From: Fragilariopsis cylindrus CCMP1102
Taxonomy: Eukaryota; Bacillariophyta; Bacillariophyceae; Bacillariales; Bacillariaceae
DNA length: 64,000 nt
Direction of reading: 5' to 3'
Assembly: GCA_900095095.1 (NCBI GenBank)
Contig: FMBT01000290.1
Location: forward strand, 620,001 to 684,000
Shown here: one piece after another, positions 32,486-43,434 of the stretch
Layout of the letters: each line of letters begins with the position of its first letter
Position numbering within the stretch: position 1 is the stretch's first letter
The notes under the pieces: generated by a model
What the model was told of the DNA's origin: nothing
The model's input: the letters and a program-made list of their open reading frames with translations, nothing else
The model's database searches: none
Position numbers and translations under genes: made by a program

Positions 32486-34428
32486 TTACAAGTAAGTATC
32501 CCAAAACTGTGGCTTGGACAATTCACTTTCCTGTAAGATTACAAGCATCTTTCCAGCAGCATTCATACTCTCTATAAGTTGAGCAATTTTGCGTTCATTT
32601 TTGGGATACGGGTGTTCCTTAAAGAAATTGGTAATCTCTTCGGCCTTCTCTAATGTAGCAAATCTACCGGCACTAAACATGATAACTGCATCCATCAGAG
32701 AAGGACTAGCGTTGGCAATCATCGCTTGTAAACGTTCGTGATTTGCTTGGAAGTACGTCCAGGCAATTTCGCGTCCTTGTTTACCAGATCCAGAAACACT
32801 TCCTATCGCATAGAAAAAGTCCTGGAGTTTGACTTCTCCACTCGTGGTCCAATTCAATGTTTCAAGTTTTAATCCTTCATCAGAGATGCTTCCCAAAGAT
32901 CCCAGTACGGTTTTCTTTTCGGCACTATCCTTTGCCTTGTAATAGTAAGCCTTAACAGTTTCATATTCATTCTTACCACCATTCTTCAGATAGATCTTGA
33001 AGACAGGGCCCTTGATATCTCCTGGAAGAATCTTCGAGTTGGTAGGGTCTTCGAAAAAGGCCTCGCATTTTGTTTTGGCTTGCTTCATCACATCCTCGTC
33101 ATCGGAGCAGAATTCGCATAAGAGACCGACCATCAGGCCTCTCAAGATCGACGTTAAATGCCCATCATCTGGATTTGCTTCCCATCCAATCTTTTCATAC
33201 AAGGGTAGTACAAGCATCTTAGCAAAATTAGTATAGTTCAAGTGAATTTTTTCATCTGCAGACAGAACAGAATTCAAACCACCAATTGCACCTGAAAGAC
33301 CCTGCCATACAACACAGTCATCTTCGTCCTTGTATGCAACCATCAATTTTATCAAAGATTCAGGAGACAAAATCTTATTGGCCTTCACCAATGCATAAGC
33401 GTCCGTGACCAATCCAACTCGATCAGACGGACTGCTCAATTCCTAAGGACAAGTTGCGATAATACAATTGTTTTTAAAAAAAACGTAATGGGGAAAAATG
33501 TGAGTGCGTGATAATACAAAACGTCGAGAGAGCGGAGGTGCGACTAGTATATATATTGTCGTAGTAGAAGTACATGTACATCTATTTTCCTGGCCTTACC
33601 TTGCTTTCGACAGCCTTGGATAGTCGTGTCAACATTTCTTCTGAATAATGTACTCTCATAGGAACTTCTTGTCCTGCGTTAAGTTTGACAAAGTCCGTTT
33701 TGGACTTTAAAGGAATTGTAACTGTTGCCGTTTTTTCACGCATCAAAATCATATCTTGTTGAGCTCCAGAGTTTGTACAAGAAATAATTGGGATAGTCCA
33801 TAATTTGTCTTTTCCATCTTCTGGTGGTTCAGATCCATCAGATAAGAACCAAGATTGTTCCAACGTTAATACAACCTTATCGTCCTGCCAATCTTCGCCA
33901 ATGACCTTCACTAGAGGAAATCCCATTTGCTCCGTCCAGGAGGCCATCATTTCTGGAATGGGCATACCACTTACTTCTTCCCATGCCTTCCACAAGTCGA
34001 TTGTTTCTGTGTTACCATACGCATATTTTTTCATGTAATTTTCGAGTCCTTTCTGGAAGTGTGCCATACCGATAACAGCTTTAATCATACGTACGACGGA
34101 TCCGCCCTTGCAATAAGAAATACCATCAAAGACTTGCTCCACTTCTTCCGCATGCGCGATCGGGACTTGAATAGGATGAGATGACAGCAAGCTATCCAAT
34201 CTGAGAGCAGTTTGAAGGGCACCACTGGCAAACTGATCCCACATCTGGTACTCGGGACTAAGTTTTTAGGTATTTGATTTGATTTGATTTGATTCGATTC
34301 GATTCAAAGCAAAAGAAAAATAGAATAGACAAAGCAAAACAAATGAATAATTGTGTTAGGAACGTTCACGCTCGTTATGACGATGAATTGCTTTAACTTT
34401 GCTATTTTCTGCTCATCATGACATTTGC

Positions 34429-34460
<32 letters not shown>

Positions 34461-35690
34461 TGTATACTTACTAAATCGCATCGGCAGCATAATTCTCTGC
34501 CCACGATGCAAATCCTTCATTCAACCATAAATCGTCCCACCATGCCATCGTAACTAAATTTCCAAACCATTGATGAGCGAGTTCATGACACACTACAGTA
34601 CAAACTCGTTGTTTCTGCGAATCGGATGCTGTTTCGGGATCAATCAATAAATCTGCGTCTCGGTACGTAACTAGTCCCCAATTTTCCATCGCACCCATGG
34701 CAAATTCCGGAATGGCAACCATATCCAATTTAGGTAACGGGTAGTTGATCTTGAAAAAATCATTGAAACAATCAAGGGCCTTAACTCCACACTCCAATGC
34801 ATATTGGCACGAAGCACCACGACCTCTTGGTGCGTACACCTTCACCAAAACTCCGTACTTGGTAAGGGCTTGGACGTAATCAAATTCACCAATACAATAT
34901 GCTAAAAGATAGGTAGACATCTTTGGTGTTTCCAAAAATGATACTTCTACCATACTGTCATCGAGTGTTTTCCGTTTTGATTCGGGCATGTTACTGAAAC
35001 ATTCCAATTCTGCAGGAACGATCAAAGTGAGGAGGAAGGTCGCCTTCGCAGCTGGTTCATCGACACAAGGAAATGCTCGTCTTGCATCTAATGCCTCAAA
35101 TTGCGTCGATGCTACGATCTTGTCATTGCCATTAGTGTCCTTGTAATGCGATCGATAAAATCCAGCCATTTGATTGTTCAAAGACCCAACAAAGTCAATC
35201 TTTAGGGTAATGGTACTAGACTTAGGAATAGATTCGCCAAACATAAACGTCACCGTCGTGTCTTTTGTGTTGGTGCGAATCTATATATATTAAAAGAGCA
35301 TATAATTAAACCAAAGTACAGAAAAATCATGTGGATTAGAACGAGAAAAAAAAATACTAAAAATATAAATAAAAATACAAAAAAAAGGTGGACCAGAAAG
35401 TAGTATTTAAAGAAAAAAAATCAACCACTCACCTCATCAGCTTTAACAACCTTCCCATCTGATGTTTGAAACTCAGCAGTGCGGTACATCAATTCTTTGG
35501 AGTGAAGAGTAATTTTCTTGGATTCATCCTCTGAAAAATCTTCGGCGGTGGTCATTTCAATCGATACGATACCATCGAACGTATACGCTTTTAAGTCAGG
35601 TTTCACATTTAAATCGTAACTTTGCGGTTGGACGTAGGATGGAAGTAAGACACGGCCTGCAGCCTTGTCTGTTTTATTATCAACAGTCAT
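32486..35690 (-). CDS. Puromycin-sensitive-type M1 aminopeptidase, four exons
   Basis: Exons 35690-35433, 35280-34472, 34257-33600 and 33442-32486, all with GT-AG introns of 147-214 bp, giving 893 residues, the normal length for the family. It removes N-terminal amino acids from peptides and is usually cytosolic. The exopeptidase motif GAMENWG and the zinc site HELAH(X18)E are intact; by my count the ligands are His318, His322 and Glu341, with catalytic Glu319. The second and third exons join to ADAIYPEYQMWDQF. The C-terminal ERAP1-like helical domain (SSPSDRVGLVTDAYALVKANK onwards) is complete. There is no signal peptide. The second intron has an (AT)13 tract close to its donor and GATTC/GATTTG pentamers near its acceptor. 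Very secure. Confidence 0.95.
34435..34460. repeat. (AT)13 microsatellite in an aminopeptidase intron
   Basis: A perfect AT run of 26 bp lying about ten bases inside the donor of the second intron of the M1 aminopeptidase gene. Confidence 0.9.
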
Positions 35691-36110
35691 GGTGGTGTGA
35701 TTAATTTTTTCTTGGATTTAACTTCTTATTTATGTGTGATACTTTGTACTGTGTATGTATGTAATGATACAGATATGAAAAATGAAATCTTGGATCTTGA
35801 TCTTGTGATTAGAATTTATTTGTTTTAAACGTCGTATTGTAGTAAAAAATGTATCGTGTGGAAATTTAACGGACTTTTGTTCTTTCTTCGCCGAATCTCT
35901 GCTAGGAGCATGCATAGCTAGCAGGGGCGCACGGTAAACGTTCTTCTTCCACCAAATTTAACAGAGATACTGTATGTAGATGAGAAGAGTCAGTCAGAAG
36001 CCGACTGGATGAAGAATATATAGAACATAGAGATCAGGGCAAAGTAGAGCATTATTTGTGTGGTAATATGGGATGTGGTTGGGGGATTTTTGTGGAGGGA
36101 AGTGCATGTA

Positions 36111-36170
36111 AATGCAGATGATAAATTTTGACACACCACAAATGCAGAGGATAAATTTTGACACACCACG
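36111..36170. repeat. 30-bp tandem duplication
   Basis: Two adjacent units starting AATGCAGATGATAAATTTTG and differing at one internal position plus the last base. Confidence 0.9.
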
Positions 36171-36499
36171 GGAGGTAAGAGGGAGGAGATATGAATTAAC
36201 TGCTTGGCAAAAAATGACACAATAAATGTGATGCCTTTTTCAGGCAGAAAGTTGGATAATTGGGTAGTTTTTGAACTGTATAAGGCATTAATGACCACAC
36301 TAACAACAAATGATGCATCTAATTTACTAGAATATTGTGTGATATGTGGGGTGTAGTAGTGGCCTTGTTAGCATCCATTGAGTAAGCTGGAATGGATCCC
36401 ACTGTGCAGTATTATTTGTTCAACCTATTCACCTTAAGAACAATTAAGCAAGGTGCTCACCAATAGCTCAGCAGCTCAAAATTTATTCATCTTTTGTGT

Positions 36500-37554
36500 T
36501 TTAACAGGATTCAAGCTATAAGGTATTTTGCGCGTATTTCCACTAGTAAAAAGCAAGCGATAATTTCTATCTAAAAAATAGAAATAAAAATGAGAAACTT
36601 TGGAAGCTGATAATAATATAACTAATGGTCCAGTTCTGTACAGATTTGACACCTGTAAGAATTGAATCAACGTTCATATATTTGTCCAAGATCCGAGATG
36701 GGATGTAACCAACCACAGGAACAGAAAGCTTGTAGGAGGCAAACACAATGTTCTTGTAAACTATGTGGATGCTAATGCACCAGACTCATCTGGTGTTGTC
36801 CTCTGCAACCCTTACAAATAAGATATTGTGGTGTTCATTCTGATCGAAAGTCATTTTGTTTGTGTGCCTTCCACAACACCGAAATGAATCTTATTCCGTG
36901 TTTTAATACATATTACTTGTGAATGGAAAGCATCATCATCCCAACCCACCATTATTTTGGATGTAATTGCAGTAGTATACCCTTGTTTTCAAAAATTACT
37001 CATAATAAAAACCAATCAAGGACCCTACTTAAAATAGTCACTGTTGTTTTTGAAAAATGATCCCACACCAATTTTGACAGGAACTACAACATAAATACTC
37101 ACGAAAGAAACTAACCCACCCAAAGCCCCTATATTATTAGTTAAATTAAATTAGTAGGGGCTTTGGGTGGGTCCTTGTATTTGTCCGCTATGGGTTGTAT
37201 CCAACTACCCTATTAGAAGAGTTACTTGATTCCTATGATTAAACAAATATTTTGAGTAGTTAAATTTTTAAAAAAAATTGCGCAAGCCCACCACTAAAAT
37301 TATTCCTAGCACTATTACACGTGCGGGGTTTGATCCTTGCACTTCTCTCGCAAATTTCCCAGGGGTCTCTTCTTATTACAGCGTAGGTGTGGTCCATACA
37401 AAGCAAATAGGACTTCTATTGAAAGTATATAAAAAGACACATGCCCTCATCAGGAGATGCGCTGTGTCTCAATAAGGGGGTATAGGACCAATTTTTGTGG
37501 GAGAAATGTCCCCCCGAAAAATACGCGGCGCGCCAGAGCTTGAATCCTGTTAAA
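36500..37554. mobile_element. Possible MITE-like block bounded by 18-bp inverted repeats
   Basis: TTTAACAGGATTCAAGCT at 36500-36517 recurs exactly, inverted, at 37537-37554. A related GCGCGTATTT / CCGCGTATTT stretch sits inside each arm. No transposase frame is present and no target duplication is evident, so this is either a degraded or misbounded non-autonomous element or two scattered copies of a repeat. Confidence 0.4.
37114..37172. repeat. Perfect 18-bp hairpin
   Basis: ACCCACCCAAAGCCCCTA at 37114-37131 is followed after 23 AT-rich bases by its exact reverse complement at 37155-37172. A transcript would fold into a strong G/C-rich stem. Confidence 0.9.
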
Positions 37555-38610
37555 GTTAGGAAGGAGCATTTGATATTCATTCAGTGCTCCTTTTGAGACA
37601 TCAAATTGTACTCCATATAAGATATTGCTTGCGGTATCATTTTTACACCATACTGTACATATATTGAGCTCACTTCCAAATGATGTACACAAGCTGATGC
37701 CTCTTATTTTCCAATGGTATGACATTTAGTATTAATTGGACTAAACCTGTATACTGTAGTATTGGCTATAGCACTTATGGACTGAACAAAAAGTATGCTA
37801 TTGGATTCAATTTAATGATATGTATGTATTCTCCCTGTTATTTCTGTATACATCATGTACGTATGTATTATTTATGTAGATAAATAATATTATCATCATC
37901 CTTTCCAGACCAGATCTATCCTAGTATGCATTACAAAAATCCTCTCCTTTCTTACCAACCGCTAGTCATTAAGCCAAGCCAAATACAATCACAAGAGTGA
38001 ATTCATGACCTTTCAAATCCATGTGCGTTGAGGGGTTGCTTCAGTGTGCGAGAAAGGATGTTGTAAAATAAAATTTTGGCAATTCAGATTGATTTACCAT
38101 CTTGTAATGGAATTGACCATGCGTCCATTAAGCAAAACAATATTGCCGCCTCCGCACTTTATTGGGAATGGGATGGTACAGTCTCCTCCATCAATACAAG
38201 ATTACGAAGTCAATGCAATGAACGGAAATGACAAGTGCCACCATTGGTACAGGTTGAATTACCGCAATCAACAATTGATATGAACGACCTTGCAACAAAA
38301 AGTAAAAGTACTTGTATCAATTGATGGTATTATTATGATTGGCATTGCCATCTAGTCATTTAATCATATCATTGTAGGAGTAAGATACAAGTAACTAGGA
38401 AATGACTGACCAAGCAAGGACAGACCATACAAGTAGATATAGCCATACAACTGAGTAACTAAGCTCACACTTCTACTACCACTATCTAGACACACGGTTA
38501 ATGACAGAGAAGTCTTCAGACTAGCAAACTTAGGTAGCTAGACACATTTACAGTCATATTGTAATGTGAGAGAAAAGATACTGATGATGACACCCACACT
38601 AGTCAGCAGC

Positions 38611-38685
38611 AAGGAGAAGGTGTGGTAATTATTTTTTTGTGTGACAAGGAGAAGGTACAATGTGGTAGTTATTATTTTGTGTGAC
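38611..38685. repeat. Imperfect tandem duplication of about 35-40 bp
   Basis: Two adjacent copies both start AAGGAGAAGG and end TTTTGTGTGAC; the second has a short insertion. Confidence 0.85.
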
Positions 38686-39700
38686 CTATATAATGCTACT
38701 CCACGGAGAAGACAGCATATCACATCATCATCAAAAACATGTCAAACATAGCATATCATATACCTCTCCTTCCTGCTGACAATAATTGGTCCTCCTTTTT
38801 ACTGCTCTAGAAAAACTGTTATCTTTAGATAAACATAATAATGGTAGCCTAATAGTAAGAGACAATACCATACATCATTATCATCATTGTCATCATTTTA
38901 GTTAGCGTCCAATCATTGATAATTTGATCTACATCATCTCTTCTCTCCTCTTATTAATACACCTCCTGTGATGTGTCAAAATTCGACTCTCTCATCCATA
39001 TAATGTATGTACTTTTTGTTGTGTAATGAACCACCATAACAAGAAATTTTCTATTCAAGCCCCATGGAGTTCCCCTGTTTCCTCATAGTTCGCACTATAC
39101 TATATGCTACCATCTAGGGCTGTACTGGTCCAGTATACATTGGTGCTATCATGCTGTCACACGCTGCTACTGCTTTGTGTGGCGAGACCTGAACAAACTG
39201 TTGTCGTCTACTGTCTACAATACATTATTTATTTCATCCTGACACCTTGACCCTCCTGCAAATTCAGCGTTCCAGCGGAGTGTATCTGAAAAATTCAACA
39301 ATCAATCCATTCAAATTTCTGCTTATGACCCTAGCTAGTATCTCTTTGAATCTACAGTCTTCTTGAAGCATCATCAGCTTGGGGTGGGGGGGGGGGGGGG
39401 TGATATTATTATTTTTCAGCCTCGCATATTGATTTCATACCTATGATATCTATGAAAGATAGGCCCCCTTTTTGTTACTTATTACCACCTTACTGCGCCC
39501 GAGATCTACTGTCAAAATACTTTCTGCATAAAACTTGGCAAGTAACGTTAGGTACCATGGGATGACCAGTTTTCTGCTCTTGTTACACAGTAATCAAGAT
39601 TTCAAAATCCTTTCTTGGATAGGTTACACTTGCGATGCGGTAATTACCTACGAGAGTTTAGTGTATTTTCAATGATACTTTCACATGCACATATGCAGCC

Positions 39701-39982
39701 ATGACGAGTCCAACGGTGCTGAGTAGTAGTGATGATGATGGCAAAAAGACGATGAAGAATACTATTACTACGGATTCATTATCAACATCGACTTCCTCGA
39801 CTTCCTCTTCTTCTATACTATGGGGATATATTTATATTGGAACTGGTATACTACTATTAATTGGTCCAATTTTTGGTATTGATAGGGATCGTCCACAATT
39901 ACGTATATTAACATTTTTACCTGCAGCAATTGTTATCTGTATCTGTCATTGGGTATCATTGCGTATTTATCTTCGTCGATGA
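39701..39982 (+). CDS. PIG-Y-like small membrane subunit of GPI-GlcNAc transferase
   Basis: A 93-residue protein with a polar Ser/Thr N-terminus and two membrane segments (WGYIYIGTGILLLIGPIF and LTFLPAAIVICICHWVSL), ending in the basic IYLRR. The size, two-span hairpin, short polar loop and terminal 'LP...I...HW..L.I+.R+' pattern agree with PIG-Y, which helps the enzyme that transfers GlcNAc to phosphatidylinositol in the first step of GPI-anchor synthesis in the ER. The polar N-terminus is an addition. The assignment is moderate, since the family is small and weakly conserved. Confidence 0.5.
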   Translation: MTSPTVLSSSDDDGKKTMKNTITTDSLSTSTSSTSSSSILWGYIYIGTGILLLIGPIFGIDRDRPQLRILTFLPAAIVICICHWVSLRIYLRR

Positions 39983-41404
39983 TTGTGATGATGATAACAA
40001 TGATGATGATGGGAGAAAGCTTAAGGCACCGGCACGGCATGACAGGTACGCTGTTTTCTTCTTGTTCTTGTAACTGTAACTTGTCAGTCAGTCAACCACT
40101 CCACTCTACTCTAGATATGTTTACACTCGCTTTTTTTTAATTGATAAGTTGCCATGAGGAAATTCTGGCTCAACAAAGAGTCCTTCCTGACGTCTATGGA
40201 GGTTACAAACATTTTTAACTGCAATCCGAGCATCAATCAAATTCAATAAAGATAATGAGAGAAGAGAAATATCGTCGAGAGTACTGTATGAGAGTTACTG
40301 TACGCATGACTGACTAGTTGTGGTTCTGCTATATATTCGATCCCGTTTCTCTATCTTGAAAGGACATTTTTGAATGAATCATTCTAATATAATAATCCTT
40401 GTTTTTGTCTTACCGGTATCTTGTTTTTTTATCTTCTCCTGCTTTGTTTTGTTTGGACAAATCTTCTATAGACGATCACGGGTCTCTTATATTAAAGTCA
40501 ATTAATTGATTTATCAACAACAGAAAACTGCATCGTCATCCATTTAGTTTTATATCATAATTGCTTGACAAAGTAAGCGCCAAACACATCACATTGAATA
40601 CGGCGGAAGATACGCCTACCTACATTGTTTGATAGAAGAATGTAACGAGGTATCGATAGTGCCGGATCGGCAGTTATAATACTAAACCTTTCCCACCATC
40701 CCCGACGTAGATGTGAACTGACAATACAAGGGGTTGAATATTGGAAACGATACGATGTTATATAAGAATAAGAAGCATTGAATATCATGATCAAGTACAG
40801 TCAGTACATTGGAAGACCACCGAAGGCCGAAGCCTTACGTGTAACAGATAGAAGATTAAAGTTAGCCTATGCATAAATAATTTAAGTAAGCAGGTTAACT
40901 GATAGTCTATTGAACGTTCAACCTTAGCCGATTTCCTAGGTGCAAATAGTACAATTGTAGTCGTAAGTGAGACTCGGGATGCCTTACAATGCTCCCATCC
41001 ATGCTCTTTGTCTTTGAATCAATCGAACAAATAAATACTCTGTCAATTCAATTCATGGTGAACCTAAAATCAATCTTTGGGTAGTGGTATGATAGTGAAT
41101 ATTACAATATAATGAATGGATCGCCTATATCGTACAGTCAAATGACTCTACAGGTAGGATGCCGGGGAATTCGGCTACATGCATGGTCACGGCCACTGGA
41201 CTATATGACCATTCATAAGGGATAGAGAGATAGAGGGACGAAGCAAAACAGTATATTCCAACCACTCGCACGCAACTTTCGTTCTTCCCTTCCGGAGGCT
41301 ACTACTGTGCAGAGTACCAATTCCACACATTAAATTACGTTTCACATTATTCAAAAACCCGGAAAAGTTGTCGCCGCTCTAGTCGGTCGCGGCTTGCACG
41401 TATT
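39983..41404. other. Intergenic region, 1.4 kb
   Basis: No supported gene. A minus-strand frame at 40555-40794 (79 codons) matches nothing known and is probably chance. TACTGTA motifs occur twice near 40285-40305. Short (GATGA)n sequence follows the PIG-Y-like stop. Confidence 0.5.
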
Positions 41405-42682
41405 TCATATTAGCAATGATTTACTCCAAATAATATGCTGATCATCAGCTGGTATATGCATATACGGAGTACTTTCACAAACCAAATTGACAGTATTTGC
41501 TACTATAACCATGCCGGCATTGTTGTTGTTGTTGCTGTTACTACTGCTGCTATTGATGTCGTTCTGATCGATAGTTTTGGTATTATCATTATCAGTATCA
41601 TTATTACTATTGTTGCTGTTGTTGTTACTGTTGTTGAAACAAACATGAAGATTTGGTATAACTTCTGATTGAAATCGTTCTTGTATTATTTTACCACATG
41701 TTTTTGGAATACGAGAGAAACGTAAAAAAGTTGAATGAATAATTCCAGGAATTGTGATAGGAGGAAAAATCTGTACTTGTGCCTGTGCCTCTAATTGTGA
41801 TTGGGATTGTGCTTGTTGTTGCTGTTCTTCTCTTTGTAATTGAGTTGTACCGTTGGAGGTAGAATTAGATGCAGATGCAGATGCAGAATTATTATTTGTA
41901 GATGATGATAGTACTACTTGTCGTAAACAATTCCGGATCTTATCAATTCCACCTGATAAATCTTTCCATAATAATATACCAGCCTTACTCCCCAATTGTG
42001 TGGAATCAATCACAAATTGAAATGGTTGTGTTGGCCAGTCCGATAATTTCGATGCTTCATTTAAGAATGTAATAATTTGATTTATTATTATTATTTCACT
42101 CTTTTTATTCTTCTTATTCTTTGATTTATCAACCTCATCATCATCGTCGTCATCGTTGTTATTATTCTTTTTTTTCGTTGGAGGAAGAAATGTTGCGATT
42201 GTGATATGTAAATGTATGGTAGGATATAAATAAACTGTCGGTATAATACTATGTGCTTGCTGTTGCTGCCGCTGCCGCTGTTGTTGTATTGCATCGTCGT
42301 CGTTTGAATTTAAATTTAAATTCTTTGTTGTTGACCATGATGGTACTCTACCTGAAGCACTAACGTTACTACTACTAATTGTATCTTCAGTATTAAAACA
42401 TTTTTTTACATGTTTTAAAAAGTTTTGATAGGGTTCATCAATTGATGATGATGATGAGGATGAGGATGATGAGGATGGATTTGGCCAATTTGTTACTAAT
42501 ACTAAACCAAAATAATCACCATCTTTACATGTAAATATATCTGTAATTTTTGGATCAGCCTCAAATATTATTGCAGCAGGACCATCAGTCGTTTGTTGTT
42601 GTTGTTGTATCGGCATGTTTAATGGATTGTATTGAGGAACACCGACTTCAAAATCAAAAAACGGATGAACCGAATGCATCAT
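41405..42682 (-). CDS. 2H phosphoesterase-like protein
   Basis: Single exon, 425 residues from the ATG at 42680-42682. Two catalytic-type H-x-T/S motifs are visible: LHITIATFLPP (His159, Thr161) and HSTFLRFSRIP (His316, Thr318). Two such motifs about 150 residues apart, the second followed by an aromatic, are the signature of the 2H phosphoesterase superfamily (LigT, CPDase, RNA ligase-like), which open 2',3'-cyclic phosphates or act on RNA ends. Between them are Asn/Asp, Lys, Ser and Gln repeats. The C-terminus (VNLVCESTPYMHIPADDQHIIWSKSLLI) fits the last strands of the fold. Low-complexity inserts enlarge the usual size of about 200 residues. Substrate unknown. Confidence 0.75.
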   Translation of the reverse strand: MMHSVHPFFDFEVGVPQYNPLNMPIQQQQQTTDGPAAIIFEADPKITDIFTCKDGDYFGLVLVTNWPNPSSSSSSSSSSSIDEPYQNFLKHVKKCFNTEDTISSSNVSASGRVPSWSTTKNLNLNSNDDDAIQQQRQRQQQQAHSIIPTVYLYPTIHLHITIATFLPPTKKKNNNNDDDDDDEVDKSKNKKNKKSEIIIINQIITFLNEASKLSDWPTQPFQFVIDSTQLGSKAGILLWKDLSGGIDKIRNCLRQVVLSSSTNNNSASASASNSTSNGTTQLQREEQQQQAQSQSQLEAQAQVQIFPPITIPGIIHSTFLRFSRIPKTCGKIIQERFQSEVIPNLHVCFNNSNNNSNNSNNDTDNDNTKTIDQNDINSSSSNSNNNNNAGMVIVANTVNLVCESTPYMHIPADDQHIIWSKSLLI

Positions 42683-43434
42683 CAACAATGAAGGAAGATT
42701 CGCAAACGGTACTAGGACCTAGAAGTACTGTACGTACATTCGTACTATGCAATCATTATATCAAACTTTTTTTTGAATGCAATGAATTTTTACTCGCTGC
42801 CTTACTTTTCGCCAATATGCCATACTCGGATTATGCGCGCACGGTCGATCCATATAAGCGATCATGTGAGGATAACTATGTGGGTTCGGTTCGCAACTCA
42901 CTCGTTCGCGAATTAGGCACGCGGGTATTTTTTGGCGCTTGAAGTTTTGTAACGCGAGGTGATATTACATGCCGAGCCTCAACGGAAGAAAATAAATCAG
43001 TTTGTATCGAGAAAAACGAAGGCAAAAAAACATCAATTACACGTATTATCAAAAAATTGAGGTTCTTGTACACAGTGTAGTAGAGAGAAGAAGTTACAGT
43101 AGGTTTTTGTGAAGCAAATGTAACGTAACGGAAATCGCAATAATTTGATTGTCACGTTCGTCGGAGTGAAAAATCAATACTGTACTGTGTAGTAACGCCT
43201 TTAACACAACAAAGACACAAACTCTCACTCTAACTGCCGATTACAATAAAGGATAATCGAGAATTAAAATCGAAGTCAGTTGAATCAATCAATCAATCGA
43301 AACGAGTATCAAATCGATAGTAGCAAAGAAAACACAACAGGAGAGGGATAAACGACTGACAAGTAGGACTAAATCACAGTCATATCAAGATATATTTGAT
43401 TTGATTTGATTTGACAACAATAATAACAACAACG
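42683..43434. other. Divergent promoter region
   Basis: About 750 bp between the 2H phosphoesterase (minus) and the low-complexity protein (plus). It has an E2F-like TTTTTTGGCGC at 42926-42936, TACTGTA/TACAGTA at about 42727, 43100 and 43177, and a (TTTGA)n pentamer tract at about 43395-43412. No gene seen. Confidence 0.55.
42926..42936 (+). promoter_or_regulatory. E2F-like site
   Basis: TTTTTTGGCGC fits TTTSSCGC in the divergent promoter. Sequence match only. Confidence 0.3.

Larger units (their letters stand above)
35691..39700. other. Gene-poor 4-kb region with inverted and tandem repeats
   Basis: No gene can be supported. Short frames (for example 35990-36298 minus, 37278-37475 plus, 38044-38283 plus) match nothing. 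The region has a 30-bp tandem duplication at 36111-36170, an 18-bp inverted pair about 1 kb apart at 36500-36517 and 37537-37554 that encloses a perfect 18-bp hairpin at 37114-37172, a tandem pair at 38611-38685, and a poly-G run near 39388-39400. The inverted-repeat block could be an old non-autonomous transposon. Confidence 0.55.

Noticed and set aside
37275-37345. Possible tRNA-like sequence (GGGGTTTGATCC and short matching ends)
   Set aside because: The acceptor arms pair poorly and no D or anticodon arm of proper size can be drawn.
40555-40794. 79-codon minus-strand frame between genes
   Set aside because: No domain, no splice context, and length is within chance for this much intergenic DNA.
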